Below, piece after piece: positions 16,173 to 25,089 of a stretch of DNA of 64,000 bases; the stretch's first letter is position 1, and the number at the start of each line of letters is the position of its first letter. Below the pieces are notes generated by a model. It was not told where the DNA came from. It searched no databases and saw nothing but the letters and a program-made list of their open reading frames with translations. The DNA comes from Clostridium_AI sp964409685 (GTDB lineage: Bacteria; Bacillota; Clostridia; Lachnospirales; Lachnospiraceae). The stretch spans positions 62,001-126,000 of the forward strand of contig CAYPEJ010000008.1 in assembly GCA_964409685.1 (NCBI GenBank), written 5' to 3'. Both the position numbers and the translations under genes were made by a program.

Positions 16173-18515
16173 TTACATCTTTTTCAGTCTTGCAACGGAA
16201 GCACGAAGTTTTCTTTGACCGCTACCTTCAAAGTTTACTGTAACTTCATAATCCGTACCACTTTGTTGCATATCCGTAATCGTACCTATACCAAATTTAA
16301 TATGCTTTACAGTGTCACCAACACCATAAGAAGGTTGGAAGCTCTTTAAGCCTTTTTGAAGATTTGGAATGCTGTTTAGTAAACTGCTTCCTGTCTTTGG
16401 TTTGTCAAACATATTGTTCTTGGATATGGTGCTACTAGGTGATTTGTACATACTAGAGATATTTTGCTTCGCAGGAGTAGTACTTCCAAATTTACTCTTA
16501 TAAGATCCAGCAGCAGTAAAGGATGAATTCTCTTTTGGGAATCTTGGAGTAGGCGCAGTACCAACTTGCTTTAATAAAAAGCGTGGGATTTCCTTAATAA
16601 AACGAGACGTCTTATTAAATTTCATTTCTCCATTTTGCATTCTCATTTTCGCAGCACTAAGAGATAATTTTTTCTTAGCACGAGTGATGCCAACATAACA
16701 CAGACGACGTTCTTCTTCAATTTCAGAAGCATCATCAGAAGTAATTGTCATATAACTTGGGAAAATGCCATCTTCCATACCGCACATATAAACATATGGA
16801 AATTCTAATCCTTTTGCACTGTGGATTGTCATTAAGATAACCACGTTGGTATCATCCGTCACATTATCGATATCTGCAACCAATGAAACTTCTTCTAAGA
16901 AATTGCTTAAAGAAGGTTCATCCGTAGTATCTAGATACGATGCAATTTTATTACGAAGTTCTTCGATATTCTCAATACGTGTCTGAGACTCAATTGTTCC
17001 GTCTTCCCTTAATTCATCTACATATCCAGTTGCTTCTAAGATTTCATCAAATAAGTCTAATAAAGAGTAAGATGGTTCTTCTAGCTTAGATTTCAAAATC
17101 TCAATCATACTTACAAATGGACTTATTTTACTAGCACCACGACCTAAAGTTGGAATATATTCCGCTTCTCTTAAAGCTTGGTAAAAACTAATTCCCTTAC
17201 TAATCGCATGAACTTGTACCTTATCAATACTTGTAAGACCAATACCACGTTTTGGAACATTAATAATACGCTTCACCGCAATATCATCATTTCCGTTATC
17301 AATGGTTTTTAAATAGCAAAGTAAATCTTTGATTTCTTTTCTTTGATAGAAGTTTACACCACCAACGATTTTATAAGGAACACCTAGATTCACAAGACGT
17401 TCTTCTAGAATACGGGATTGTGCATTGGTACGGTATAAAACAGCAAAATCACTATATTGAACGGCATCATTTTTAATTGCATTACAAATATCTAACACAA
17501 TGGCTTCTGCTTCTTCACGGTCAGAATCAAATACTTGGAAATGAATTGGTTCGCCTTCTTCTTGGTCAGTCCAAAGTGCTTTGGATTTACGCTCTAAGTT
17601 ATTGGCAATTACTTCATTAGCTGCAGCCAAAATATTTTTAGTAGAACGATAGTTTTGCTCTAATTTTATGACTTTTGCATCAGGATATTCCTTTTCAAAA
17701 TTCAAAATGTTGTAAATATTCGCACCACGGAATTTATAAATTGACTGGTCATCATCACCAACTACACATAAGTTGTGTTCCACTTCCCCATTTTCATTGA
17801 TAGTAGAAGCAAGAGTACGGATAAATTCAAATTGTGCAGTGTTCGTATCTTGATACTCGTCCACCATGATGTATTTAAAGCGATTTTGATAGTAAGCTAA
17901 TACATCTTCATTGGTACGGAATAATTCAACGGTTTTATTGATTAAGTCGTCAAAATCAAGAGCATTGTTCTTTTTCAAACGTGCTTGATATTCTTTGTAA
18001 ATCTTAGCGATAGTGCGCTGTCCATAGTCTACAGTATTTTCACGTTCAAACTGCTCTGGACCGATTAACTCATCTTTTGCATGAGATATCACAGACATAA
18101 TCGCACGTTCTTTGAATTTCTTTGTATCAATATCTAAATATTTGCAAACTTCACGAATCAAAGTCTTCTGGTCATCTGAATCGTAAATAGTGAAGTTTGT
18201 ATCATATCCCAATCGATCAATATATCTTCTCAAAATTCTTACACAAGTGGAATGGAAGGTGCTGACCCAGATGTTTTCTGAACCATAACCAACGATATTG
18301 TCTACACGTTCTCTCATTTCACGGGCAGCTTTGTTTGTAAAGGTAATCGCAAGGATATTCCAAGGATTCACACCTACTTCATCAATTAAGTATGCAATTC
18401 TGTGAGTTAGTACTCTTGTTTTACCAGAACCAGCACCTGCAAGAATTAGCAAAGGCCCACGATCGTGTATTACCGCTTTCTTCTGTTCAGGATTCAATGT
18501 ATCATAAATGCTCAT
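16173..18515 (-). CDS. pcrA: UvrD/PcrA-type DNA helicase
   Basis: A 780-aa superfamily 1A helicase that unwinds DNA 3' to 5' in repair and removes recombinase filaments. I start at MSIYDTLNPEQ (18515) because TGGAGG lies 8 nt before it. Motifs: Q-motif region LNPEQ, Walker A AGAGSGKT, DEYQDTN, GDDDQSIY, QNYRST, and TIHSAKGLEF with VGITRAKK. The C-terminal extension ends in a Tudor-like PcrA domain (VKHIKFGIGTI) that contacts RNA polymerase in related bacteria. Length is slightly above the usual 730-750 aa because of a Ser-rich linker. Confidence 0.93.
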   Translation of the reverse strand: MSIYDTLNPEQKKAVIHDRGPLLILAGAGSGKTRVLTHRIAYLIDEVGVNPWNILAITFTNKAAREMRERVDNIVGYGSENIWVSTFHSTCVRILRRYIDRLGYDTNFTIYDSDDQKTLIREVCKYLDIDTKKFKERAIMSVISHAKDELIGPEQFERENTVDYGQRTIAKIYKEYQARLKKNNALDFDDLINKTVELFRTNEDVLAYYQNRFKYIMVDEYQDTNTAQFEFIRTLASTINENGEVEHNLCVVGDDDQSIYKFRGANIYNILNFEKEYPDAKVIKLEQNYRSTKNILAAANEVIANNLERKSKALWTDQEEGEPIHFQVFDSDREEAEAIVLDICNAIKNDAVQYSDFAVLYRTNAQSRILEERLVNLGVPYKIVGGVNFYQRKEIKDLLCYLKTIDNGNDDIAVKRIINVPKRGIGLTSIDKVQVHAISKGISFYQALREAEYIPTLGRGASKISPFVSMIEILKSKLEEPSYSLLDLFDEILEATGYVDELREDGTIESQTRIENIEELRNKIASYLDTTDEPSLSNFLEEVSLVADIDNVTDDTNVVILMTIHSAKGLEFPYVYMCGMEDGIFPSYMTITSDDASEIEEERRLCYVGITRAKKKLSLSAAKMRMQNGEMKFNKTSRFIKEIPRFLLKQVGTAPTPRFPKENSSFTAAGSYKSKFGSTTPAKQNISSMYKSPSSTISKNNMFDKPKTGSSLLNSIPNLQKGLKSFQPSYGVGDTVKHIKFGIGTITDMQQSGTDYEVTVNFEGSGQRKLRASVARLKKM

Positions 18516-18622
18516 AGTTGCCTCCAATTATCTACTTTATTGTGCAATTCTTTGCTTTTTCGTTAACAAACATACATTCTAATTATAGCATTGCTTTATA
18601 TCATTTACAATAAAAAAATGGC

Positions 18623-18651
18623 TTGCGATATAGTTTTAAATACTATATAAT
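18623..18651 (+). promoter_or_regulatory. Promoter of the DUF1836 gene
   Basis: TTGCGA (18623-18628), 17-bp spacer, TATAAT (18646-18651), in the divergent region between pcrA and the DUF1836 gene. Confidence 0.65.
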
Positions 18652-18671
18652 GAGGTGTGAGGTGATTCATT

Positions 18672-19325
18672 TTGGCAGAAAAGAATGAGGACTATCTGAG
18701 ATTGCTTTTAAAGAAAATGGAACGTGTCAATTATATTAAACCATCAGAGGTTCCAGATATTGACTTATATATGGATCAAGTAACAACCTTTATGGATGAA
18801 CATTTAAAGTCTTGTAAGCGTTTTGAAGATGATAAGATGTTAACCAAGACGATGATTAATAATTATACGAAGAATAATTTACTTCCTTCCCCGAATAAAA
18901 AGAAGTATTCCAAAGAACATATGTTGCTTTTGATCTTTATTTATTATTTTAAGAGCTTTTTATCCATAAGTGATATCCAGAGTATCTTTGAACCTTTAAC
19001 GGAAAGATTTTATGGTAAACTTGGAGGCATAAGTTTAGAGGAGATTTACAAGGAAGTCTACCAGTTTGAGAAGCATCAGCTTGATGACATGGTGAAAAGT
19101 GTAATTAAGCAATACAAAAACGCAGAGCAGACGTTCCAGAATGCAGAGAGTGAAGAAGATCGTGAATTCTTAACGACATTTTCCTTTATATGTATGCTGA
19201 GTTTCGATGTGTACTGCAAGAAAATGATGATCGAAAAGATTATTGATGAACAACTTGCACCAATGGCAGCGAAACAGAGTGAAAAGAAAGAAAAGAAGGA
19301 AAAAGATAAAAAAGAAAAGAAATAG
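18672..19325 (+). CDS. DUF1836 protein
   Basis: A 217-aa protein of the DUF1836 family, common in Clostridia. The N-terminal half has a MerR-like winged-helix feel (MLTKTMINNYTKNNLLPSPNKKKYSKEHMLLLIFI). The C-terminus is a run of Lys/Glu. A TTG start at 18672 is used, with GAGGTG upstream. Probably a cytoplasmic DNA-binding or sporulation-linked regulator, but the role is not established. Confidence 0.75.
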   Translation: MAEKNEDYLRLLLKKMERVNYIKPSEVPDIDLYMDQVTTFMDEHLKSCKRFEDDKMLTKTMINNYTKNNLLPSPNKKKYSKEHMLLLIFIYYFKSFLSISDIQSIFEPLTERFYGKLGGISLEEIYKEVYQFEKHQLDDMVKSVIKQYKNAEQTFQNAESEEDREFLTTFSFICMLSFDVYCKKMMIEKIIDEQLAPMAAKQSEKKEKKEKDKKEKK

Positions 19326-19361
19326 GGCTTATCAACTTAGACAGGTCCTATTTCTTTTTTT
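19319..19361 (+). terminator. Terminator overlapping the DUF1836 stop
   Basis: GAAATAGG (19319-19326) pairs with CCTATTTC (19347-19354), followed by a T-run. A second hairpin, ATTCATAGGAAAT with ATTTCCTATGAAT at about 19364-19404, may serve the convergent gene. Confidence 0.8.
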
Positions 19362-19445
19362 GATTCATAGGAAATTCCGCTTCGCTATATTTCCTATGAA
19401 TTAAAAAATTCCCTAAAAAGCAGGGGCGAGATGCACTCTCGCGCC

Positions 19446-19757
19446 TTATTCTTCATCTTTTCTAGGTAATTCTGGAGCAATTCTTTCAAATACCATATCG
19501 TATCCATCATTTCCATAATTTAAGGAACGATTCACACGACTAATGGTAGCAGTAGAAGCGCCAGTTTTTTCTGCGATTTCTAAATATGTTTTGTGTTCCC
19601 TTAACATTTTCGCAACTTCGAATCGTTGTGATAAGGATAACAGTTCATTTATAGTACATATGTCCTCAAAAAAAACATAGCATTCTTCTGGGCTGTTTAA
19701 ACTAAGAATTGCATCAAATAAAAAATCAACGGCAGGTGTTTTTAATTTTTTATTCAT
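19446..19757 (-). CDS. YerC/YecD-family TrpR-like regulator
   Basis: A 103-aa all-helical protein of the TrpR superfamily. The HTH is EIAEKTGASTATISRVNRSL and the C-terminus GNDGYDMVFERI is the family hallmark. In Firmicutes it lies near pcrA, as here, and is presumed to be a DNA-binding repressor of unknown ligand. A possible site, GGAGAT, precedes the ATG. Confidence 0.85.
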   Translation of the reverse strand: MNKKLKTPAVDFLFDAILSLNSPEECYVFFEDICTINELLSLSQRFEVAKMLREHKTYLEIAEKTGASTATISRVNRSLNYGNDGYDMVFERIAPELPRKDEE

Positions 19758-19899
19758 GTAATCTCCTTATTATAAGCACTTTGCTTATCAAAATTATTAC
19801 TATTGTCTGCATTTGAATGTAGTAAAACATTCATCATTTCCATAATTTTAACACAGTAAAGTTTTAAAGTAAAGTACTAAAGTACTAAGGAAGAAAGTT

Positions 19900-20622
19900 T
19901 TATAAAACTTTCTTCCTTAAAATATATTCATCAATTAAATCTTGGTTATAGTTTACGATTAATTCTTTTGGAAAATTCACTGCATCGCACATTTCCTGAG
20001 CAAGAGTAAAATCTGCAATGTCATAACAGATATGAGAGTCACTTCCAAAAATAATAGGAACTTCTAGATCCTTACAAAGGGAAAGATAAGTCATAACGTT
20101 TTCTTTTGCATTTTGACGAAAACTATTTGGCTTTAAAGAACTATTATTTACTTCCACCACAACATGATTTTTCTTGGCTTCTTTTATTAGAGTCTCATAA
20201 TCCAAAGGAAGACGACTATCATCGGGATGTCCAATAATAGATACACTTGGATGGCGCATTGCCCCTACATAGGCACTTGTATTTTCCTTAATACCGCATT
20301 CATCATTGCAAACATTATGAAGACTTGCAATAACAATATCTAATTTATTTAGTAAACCATCATATAAGTCTAATTTACCGTTCTCGTCTATAATATTGGC
20401 TTCTGCACCAAGTAAAAGTCTCAAATCACCGTATTGTCTAGGAACCACCTTTAGATTTTCAAAATAAAAGATATGACATGTTCCTGGCATAGTTGGCGCA
20501 TGTTCGGTAATGCCAAGATATTTTAGACCTTTATCCTTTGCATATTGGATCATTTCCTGCATAGTACTATAAGCATGCCCACTAGCAATCGTATGGGTAT
20601 GTGTATCGATTAAGATATCCAT
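19900..20622 (-). CDS. PHP-domain phosphatase (YcdX-like)
   Basis: A 240-aa metal-dependent phosphoesterase. PHP motifs are clear: DTHTHT near the N-terminus, ITEHAP, a central ASLHN, IGHPDD and the terminal GSDSH. These residues bind a cluster of divalent metals. The substrate of the YcdX subgroup is not settled. Single-gene unit. Confidence 0.85.
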   Translation of the reverse strand: MDILIDTHTHTIASGHAYSTMQEMIQYAKDKGLKYLGITEHAPTMPGTCHIFYFENLKVVPRQYGDLRLLLGAEANIIDENGKLDLYDGLLNKLDIVIASLHNVCNDECGIKENTSAYVGAMRHPSVSIIGHPDDSRLPLDYETLIKEAKKNHVVVEVNNSSLKPNSFRQNAKENVMTYLSLCKDLEVPIIFGSDSHICYDIADFTLAQEMCDAVNFPKELIVNYNQDLIDEYILRKKVL

Positions 20623-20732
20623 AACTTCACATCCATTTCTATACTATTTATTAAAATTAAGCTATATTTATAAGATTGTTCTATTATTATAGTATATTTT
20701 CAAAAAATGACAAGTATGGATTGGAAATTTTC

Positions 20733-20761
20733 TTGACGGGATATTTCATTAATAGTAAAAT
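20733..20761 (+). promoter_or_regulatory. Promoter of the rlmD-like gene
   Basis: TTGACG (20733-20738), 17-bp spacer, TAAAAT (20756-20761). It lies 133 bp upstream of the start codon with a terminator-like hairpin between. Confidence 0.7.
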
Positions 20762-20816
20762 AAACGAGATAAAATAGAGCGAATAGTACATAAAGATTTA
20801 TGCTTTTACGAGAAGA

Positions 20817-20846
20817 TAGAAGGTTCGGAGGGATCTTCTATTTTTT
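20817..20846 (+). terminator. Leader terminator (attenuator-like) before the rlmD-like gene
   Basis: TAGAAG (20817-20822) pairs with CTTCTA (20835-20840), followed by six T. It lies after the promoter and before the gene, so it could attenuate transcription; a competing fold was not worked out. Confidence 0.55.
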
Positions 20847-20893
20847 CGCAAAGGTATATCTTTAAAAAATGCATTAACATTAAGGAGAAATCA

Positions 20894-22303
20894 ATGAAAA
20901 AGGGACAGATTTGTGAAGGTATTGTTGAAAAAGTAGATTTTCCAAATAAGGGAATCGTAAAAATAGAAGATAGAAAAGTAACAGTTAAAAATGCACTACC
21001 AGGACAGAAGATTCAGTTTGCTGTCAATAAAATTCGTAGTGGAAAAGCAGAAGGTCGTTTATTAGAAGTGTTAGAACCATCAGAATTAGAAACACGTTGT
21101 GCAGAATGTCCATCATTTGGGCCATGTGGAGGTTGTAGCTATCAAACAATTTCTTATGATGACCAATTAAAAATGAAGTTGAAGCAAGTTACGGATTTAT
21201 TAGATCCTGTTTGTTCTGATTATGAGTTAATTGGAATTAAAGGTAGTCCAAATGAATGGGAATACCGTAATAAGATGGAGTTTTCATTTGGAGACGAATA
21301 TAAGGATGGACCTCTTGCACTTGGTCTTCATAAACGCGGAAGTTTCCATGATATTGTAAATGCTGGGGAATGTAAGATTGTGCATTCGGATTATAATGTG
21401 ATTTTAAAGTGCATACTTGCGTATTTTCAAGAAAGAAATGTGGATTTCTACCATAGATTACAGCACAAAGGGTATTTACGTCATTTGTTAGTTCGTCGTG
21501 CGGTGAAGACAGGCGAGATTTTAATTAGTTTAATTACATCTTCTCAGGAAAATGTAGATTTAGAGCCATTGAAAGAGATGTTATTAGGATTATGTCCTGC
21601 AGTAACTGGTGGGGAAGCAGTGGAAGGTGAAACTTTAGAAGGTAAGATTGTTGGAATTCTTCATATTGAAAATGATAGTCTTGCGGACGTTGTGCAAAGT
21701 GATAAGACACATGTGTTATATGGTAGAGAGTATATCACAGAGGAATTACTTGGGTTAGAGTTTAAGATTTCTACATTTAGTTTCTTCCAGACAAATTCAC
21801 TTGGGGCAGAGGTGCTTTATAGTACAGCTCGCGATTTTATTGGGGAGACTAAGGATAAGTTGATTTTTGACTTGTATAGTGGAACAGGTACGATTGCACA
21901 GATTCTTGCACCAGTTGCGAAGAAGGTTATCGGGGTTGAGATTGTGGAAGAGGCTGTTGCGGCGGCACGTGAGAATGCGAAGTTGAATGGGCTTGATAAC
22001 TGTGAGTTTATCGCAGGGGATGTGCTTAAGATGTTGGATACGATTGAGGAGAAGCCAGACTTAATCGTGCTTGACCCTCCTCGTGATGGTATCAATCCTA
22101 AGGCATTGTCGAAGATTGGTGCGTCAATTAGGTGTAAAAAAATGATTTATATATCCTGCAAACCAACGAGCCTTGCCAGAGACCTCGTTAGTTTGCAGGC
22201 GTATGGTTACAAGGTGAAAAAAGTTTGCTGTGTAGACATGTTCCCTCAGACTGTTCATGTCGAAACAGTATGTTTGTTGGAAATGGACGAAAACGCCCAA
22301 TAG
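20894..22303 (+). CDS. RlmD/RumA-like 23S rRNA uracil-C5 methyltransferase, host-phage hybrid
   Basis: A 469-aa SAM-dependent enzyme that methylates C5 of uracil in 23S rRNA. An N-terminal TRAM domain is followed by Cys69, 72, 78 and 81 (CAECPSFGPCGGC), an iron-sulphur cluster site. The SAM domain has DLYSGTGTIAQIL and VLDPPRDG. The nucleophile is Cys422 (SCKPTSLARDL) and the catalytic base Glu457 (FPQTVHVET). Codons 409-469 differ in codon style and appear to come from the prophage: the crossover is at AAGAT, 22112-22116. The native end is stranded at 60948 and beyond. The hybrid stays in frame and keeps both catalytic residues but loses a C-terminal extension. Its 3' end overlaps the integrase gene antisense. 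Confidence 0.88.
   Translation: MKKGQICEGIVEKVDFPNKGIVKIEDRKVTVKNALPGQKIQFAVNKIRSGKAEGRLLEVLEPSELETRCAECPSFGPCGGCSYQTISYDDQLKMKLKQVTDLLDPVCSDYELIGIKGSPNEWEYRNKMEFSFGDEYKDGPLALGLHKRGSFHDIVNAGECKIVHSDYNVILKCILAYFQERNVDFYHRLQHKGYLRHLLVRRAVKTGEILISLITSSQENVDLEPLKEMLLGLCPAVTGGEAVEGETLEGKIVGILHIENDSLADVVQSDKTHVLYGREYITEELLGLEFKISTFSFFQTNSLGAEVLYSTARDFIGETKDKLIFDLYSGTGTIAQILAPVAKKVIGVEIVEEAVAAARENAKLNGLDNCEFIAGDVLKMLDTIEEKPDLIVLDPPRDGINPKALSKIGASIRCKKMIYISCKPTSLARDLVSLQAYGYKVKKVCCVDMFPQTVHVETVCLLEMDENAQ
22112..22116. other. attL core of the prophage
   Basis: AAGAT is the sequence shared at the point where the left junction and the right junction (60948-60952) diverge. Joining host sequence left of 22112 to sequence right of 60952 gives an uninterrupted methyltransferase frame (KALSKI then IDYDVDRMIY), so this is the inferred crossover. 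A short core fits a serine integrase. Confidence 0.75.
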
Positions 22304-23727
22304 ATTGTTACATCATTATTAAGAACAACAATCTTATCAATTAAGCTGTGAATAATTCTGTGGATATCTTCCACAGAATTGGATTCAACAGCAGAAGAAA
22401 AGGAAGTAATATGCTTCCAAGCTTGTTCAACTTGCATTGAAGGCTCGTTATTTTTGATAACTTTGATATTGGAAATAAGTTTTTCCTTTTCTTCTTTTAG
22501 CTTGCCAATTCTAGTACTAACATCAGAGAGTTCAATTATTCCAGTTTGGAATAAATTAAGAAGTCTCTCTATTTGCGTGTCAATTTCAGAGATACGTTCT
22601 TCATACATAGATATTTCATTATTTGGAAACTCACACAATTCATCAACAATTTCTTCGAAATAATCTTCGTTTAAAGACAGGCTTAATATTTCATCAATAA
22701 TTATTGAGTCTAACTGTTCTACAGTATATGGATGTAATCGATTAGTGCAGCAGTCAGATTTGATCATTGCTTTTGATGTTCTAGCGACAGAATGGCAAAC
22801 ATACCGTTTAGTTTTACTAGAAACCTTTCTAGCATACATACGAGCTCCACAATCACCACAGAAGAGCAATCCAGTAAGTAAGTTATCAGCATTTCCGAAA
22901 GAGTAACTGCGTTTATCTATAGCCTTGTTATGTTCCAATATCATCGAAGCAGCGTACCAGTCTTGCTCAGAGATAATGCTTTCATGTATGCCGTCATACA
23001 AGTCATCATTATCTCGAACTTTACCCATGTATACAGGATTACTTAGTATACGTCGTACTGCAGTGTTATTTCCCCATGAATACAGATTATCACTATAGGT
23101 ATTGAGCATATATTCAGATATGCTGTTAATGCTTTCTCCAGACAGAAAACGAGCATACACTTCCTTAATCATAGATGATGTATACTCATTAATTTTTAAA
23201 TCATTACACCCTTGAATGAAGTCGTATCCGATAGGGCAATGAGAACCTGAAAAATGCCCTTCTTTTATTCGCGCCTTTTTTCCCATCATGGTTCTTGCTT
23301 TAATATTTTCACGTTCCATCTGGGCGAACGCAGCCAATACACCAATTATGCATCGCCCAAGCGGAGAGGATGTATCAAAGCTTTCCATCAGAGAAATAAA
23401 ATCACAATCATTTGCCAAAAAGACATCTTCTAAAAGTATCATAGTATCTTTCTGGCTTCGGCTCAGTCTATCAAGTTTCCAAACAAGTACCTTTTTAATT
23501 TTGTGAGACTTAATATCAGATATAACATTCTTGATACCAGGTCTATTAAGAGTAGCACCAGAGAAGCCAGGATCGATATGAACTTTATGAATAGAAAAAC
23601 CCATAGCGATACAATATGACCTTAATCGTGATTCTTGTTCATCAATGCTATATCCTTCATCGGCTTGTTCGCTAGTCGAAACCCTTATATACAAATCAAC
23701 AACATTTTCTAAATTAATACATACCAC
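22255..23727 (-). CDS. Large serine recombinase (phage integrase)
   Basis: 490 aa. The N-terminal resolvase domain has the nucleophile Ser17 in YIRVSTSEQ. The recombinase domain follows, then the zinc ribbon (CGDCGARM ... CCTNR) and a coiled-coil (ISEIDTQIERLLNLF) used for synapsis. The last 49 nt overlap the methyltransferase 3' end antisense, so attP lies at the end of the gene. The GTG at 23727 is the first in-frame start and the exact start is uncertain. It would catalyse integration alone and need a directionality factor for excision. Confidence 0.92.
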   Translation of the reverse strand: MVCINLENVVDLYIRVSTSEQADEGYSIDEQESRLRSYCIAMGFSIHKVHIDPGFSGATLNRPGIKNVISDIKSHKIKKVLVWKLDRLSRSQKDTMILLEDVFLANDCDFISLMESFDTSSPLGRCIIGVLAAFAQMERENIKARTMMGKKARIKEGHFSGSHCPIGYDFIQGCNDLKINEYTSSMIKEVYARFLSGESINSISEYMLNTYSDNLYSWGNNTAVRRILSNPVYMGKVRDNDDLYDGIHESIISEQDWYAASMILEHNKAIDKRSYSFGNADNLLTGLLFCGDCGARMYARKVSSKTKRYVCHSVARTSKAMIKSDCCTNRLHPYTVEQLDSIIIDEILSLSLNEDYFEEIVDELCEFPNNEISMYEERISEIDTQIERLLNLFQTGIIELSDVSTRIGKLKEEKEKLISNIKVIKNNEPSMQVEQAWKHITSFSSAVESNSVEDIHRIIHSLIDKIVVLNNDVTIYWAFSSISNKHTVST

Positions 23728-23802
23728 CTCATTTCATTTAGTATGAGAAAAGCATAAATCAAAAGTTGTCCCAGTGCAACATTAATTATTAGACAAAATG
23801 CT

Positions 23803-23830
23803 ACACATAATTCAATAATTGTGTTATAGT
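23803..23830 (+). promoter_or_regulatory. Promoter and dyad upstream of the LytTR sensor gene
   Basis: TATAGT at 23825-23830 is a likely -10. It is immediately preceded by an imperfect dyad, ACACATAATT against AATAATTGTGT (23803-23824), in the -35 region. The -35 is poor, so control by a bound protein is possible. Confidence 0.4.
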
Positions 23831-23858
23831 AAAGTTAAATAAGACATAGGGGGGATGA

Positions 23859-24923
23859 ATGAAGATGCTGAAAAACATATTAATAATAGTAGCATATCTG
23901 TTTGAATCGTGTATTTGGGTGTATTCGATGGGATTGAGATTTGAAAGAAAATATGATTTGAAGAGAATGTACATATCGTACATAACAATGAGCCTGGCAA
24001 TATCATTGATAGGCCAATTCTCTAGCTTATCAATAGATACACTTTTTACAATACTTGAATTTGCAACAACATCTTTGTTTATCTGCATATGTTTTATGGG
24101 AAAAACGGTAAAGAAGATTCTTCACGTTGGAATTTTGTTCATTATATCGTTAATATGCGACCTGATAGTGTTCATTTGTATGACCGCGAGCGGAATAAGT
24201 TCAGAATTATTAGCATCAGATGGTGTCGAGAATGCCATTGCCACATTACTATCAAAATGTGTTGCGTGTTTTATAATAAGAATATTGTATAAGCGTGTTA
24301 GATTAGAAACAGTATATGCGCCATTGATTTTTTTAACAATAGTACTGGAATTGCCTTCGATTGTGATGTTTAGAACCATGAAAGAGAAGCCTAGTTATTT
24401 AGTGCTGTATATAATTAGTCAATTGGCAGCAGTAGGGCTAGTATCATACATAATTAAATTCGTGAAGAATAAAACATCAGAAACGGAAAAAGTATTTGTA
24501 AAGGTGGCCAATTTAGAACAACAAGCGGAAGAATATCGTCGGAAAGCAGAAGAATACAAATTGAAAGCTGAAGAATTGGAAAGAGATGCACTCGAATTAG
24601 AGTGCAGTGTAACAATAGACACACCAGAAACTATTGAGGTAACAGAGAATAGAAAGAAAAGGAATATTCATACTAGTGAGATTATATCTTGTGAGAGAGT
24701 TGGAAGAAAAATCAATATCACAACCATAGATGATACAATAGAGATAAATAGTACAATCACAAGATTAGAAGAAGAGCTAGGGGTATGCTTTTGGAAAATT
24801 AATCAAGGAACTCTTGTGAATAGAAATTATATTGATAAAGTTGAGGGGGGATTGCTTACTCTTACTAGTGGAGCAGTACTTCATATATCAAGGGAACGTA
24901 GTAAAGCATTAGAAAGGATGTGA
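23859..24923 (+). CDS. AgrC-like membrane sensor fused to LytTR DNA-binding domain
   Basis: A 354-aa protein without kinase or receiver domain. About residues 1-200 form six hydrophobic helices; a heptad coiled-coil (VANLEQQAEEYRRKAEEYKLKAEELER) spans about 210-245; residues 260-354 are a LytTR DNA-binding domain (IISCERVGRKINITT, CFWKINQGTLVNRNYI). The sensor part resembles the host AgrC-like kinase: PLIF...LELPSIVMFR here versus PLLI...FEIPFSMVFR there, and GVENAIATLLSK versus GLDNVICTLGSR. It is therefore an AgrC sensor joined directly to an AgrA-type output, predicted to act on DNA from the membrane. GGGGGG precedes ATG 23859 (ATG 23865 also possible). The AgrD-like gene starts 4 nt after its stop. 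Confidence 0.8.
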   Translation: MKMLKNILIIVAYLFESCIWVYSMGLRFERKYDLKRMYISYITMSLAISLIGQFSSLSIDTLFTILEFATTSLFICICFMGKTVKKILHVGILFIISLICDLIVFICMTASGISSELLASDGVENAIATLLSKCVACFIIRILYKRVRLETVYAPLIFLTIVLELPSIVMFRTMKEKPSYLVLYIISQLAAVGLVSYIIKFVKNKTSETEKVFVKVANLEQQAEEYRRKAEEYKLKAEELERDALELECSVTIDTPETIEVTENRKKRNIHTSEIISCERVGRKINITTIDDTIEINSTITRLEEELGVCFWKINQGTLVNRNYIDKVEGGLLTLTSGAVLHISRERSKALERM

Positions 24924-24927
24924 TCAA

Positions 24928-25050
24928 ATGAAAAAGACACTAGCAAAAATTGCATATGCAGTTGCAAAAAAAGAGGCTAACCAAGGATGCCAGTGGTTAT
25001 TCTTTCAACATAACCAACCTGCTAAAGTAAAAGGACTAAGAAAATTCTAG
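24928..25050 (+). CDS. AgrD-like cyclic peptide precursor (prophage)
   Basis: A 40-aa ORF 4 nt after the LytTR-sensor gene, with AAAGGA about 10 nt upstream. It has a basic amphipathic leader (residues 1-17), one Cys21 followed by bulky hydrophobics (NQGCQWLFFQ), then Gln27, Pro31 and a basic tail. Relative to the host peptide at 8636, the Asn at Cys-3, Cys, Gln at Cys+6, Pro at Cys+10 and Ala at Cys+11 are conserved, while the ring residues differ (CQWLF versus CWFWL, prediction). This fits a precursor of a thiolactone signal with its own specificity. No agrB is in the prophage, so host AgrB must process it if it is processed at all. A terminator follows. Confidence 0.75.
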   Translation: MKKTLAKIAYAVAKKEANQGCQWLFFQHNQPAKVKGLRKF

Positions 25051-25053
25051 CAC

Positions 25054-25089
25054 AAAAGAGCTAACAGCAATTCACTGTTAGCTCTTTTT
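25054..25089 (+). terminator. Terminator after the prophage AgrD-like gene
   Basis: AGAGCTAACAG pairs with CTGTTAGCTCT (perfect 11 bp) followed by TTTTT. Confidence 0.9.

Noticed and set aside
22238..22254. 17-bp identity with 61071-61087 as the att core
   Set aside because: The identity lies in conserved codons of two homologous gene ends (VDMFPQT). Frame reconstruction places the crossover at AAGAT, where the native tail joins the host part perfectly.
6445..25050. agrB-like gene near either AgrD-like peptide
   Set aside because: No approximately 200-aa membrane cysteine protease with the AgrB His/Cys pattern is encoded beside either peptide gene.
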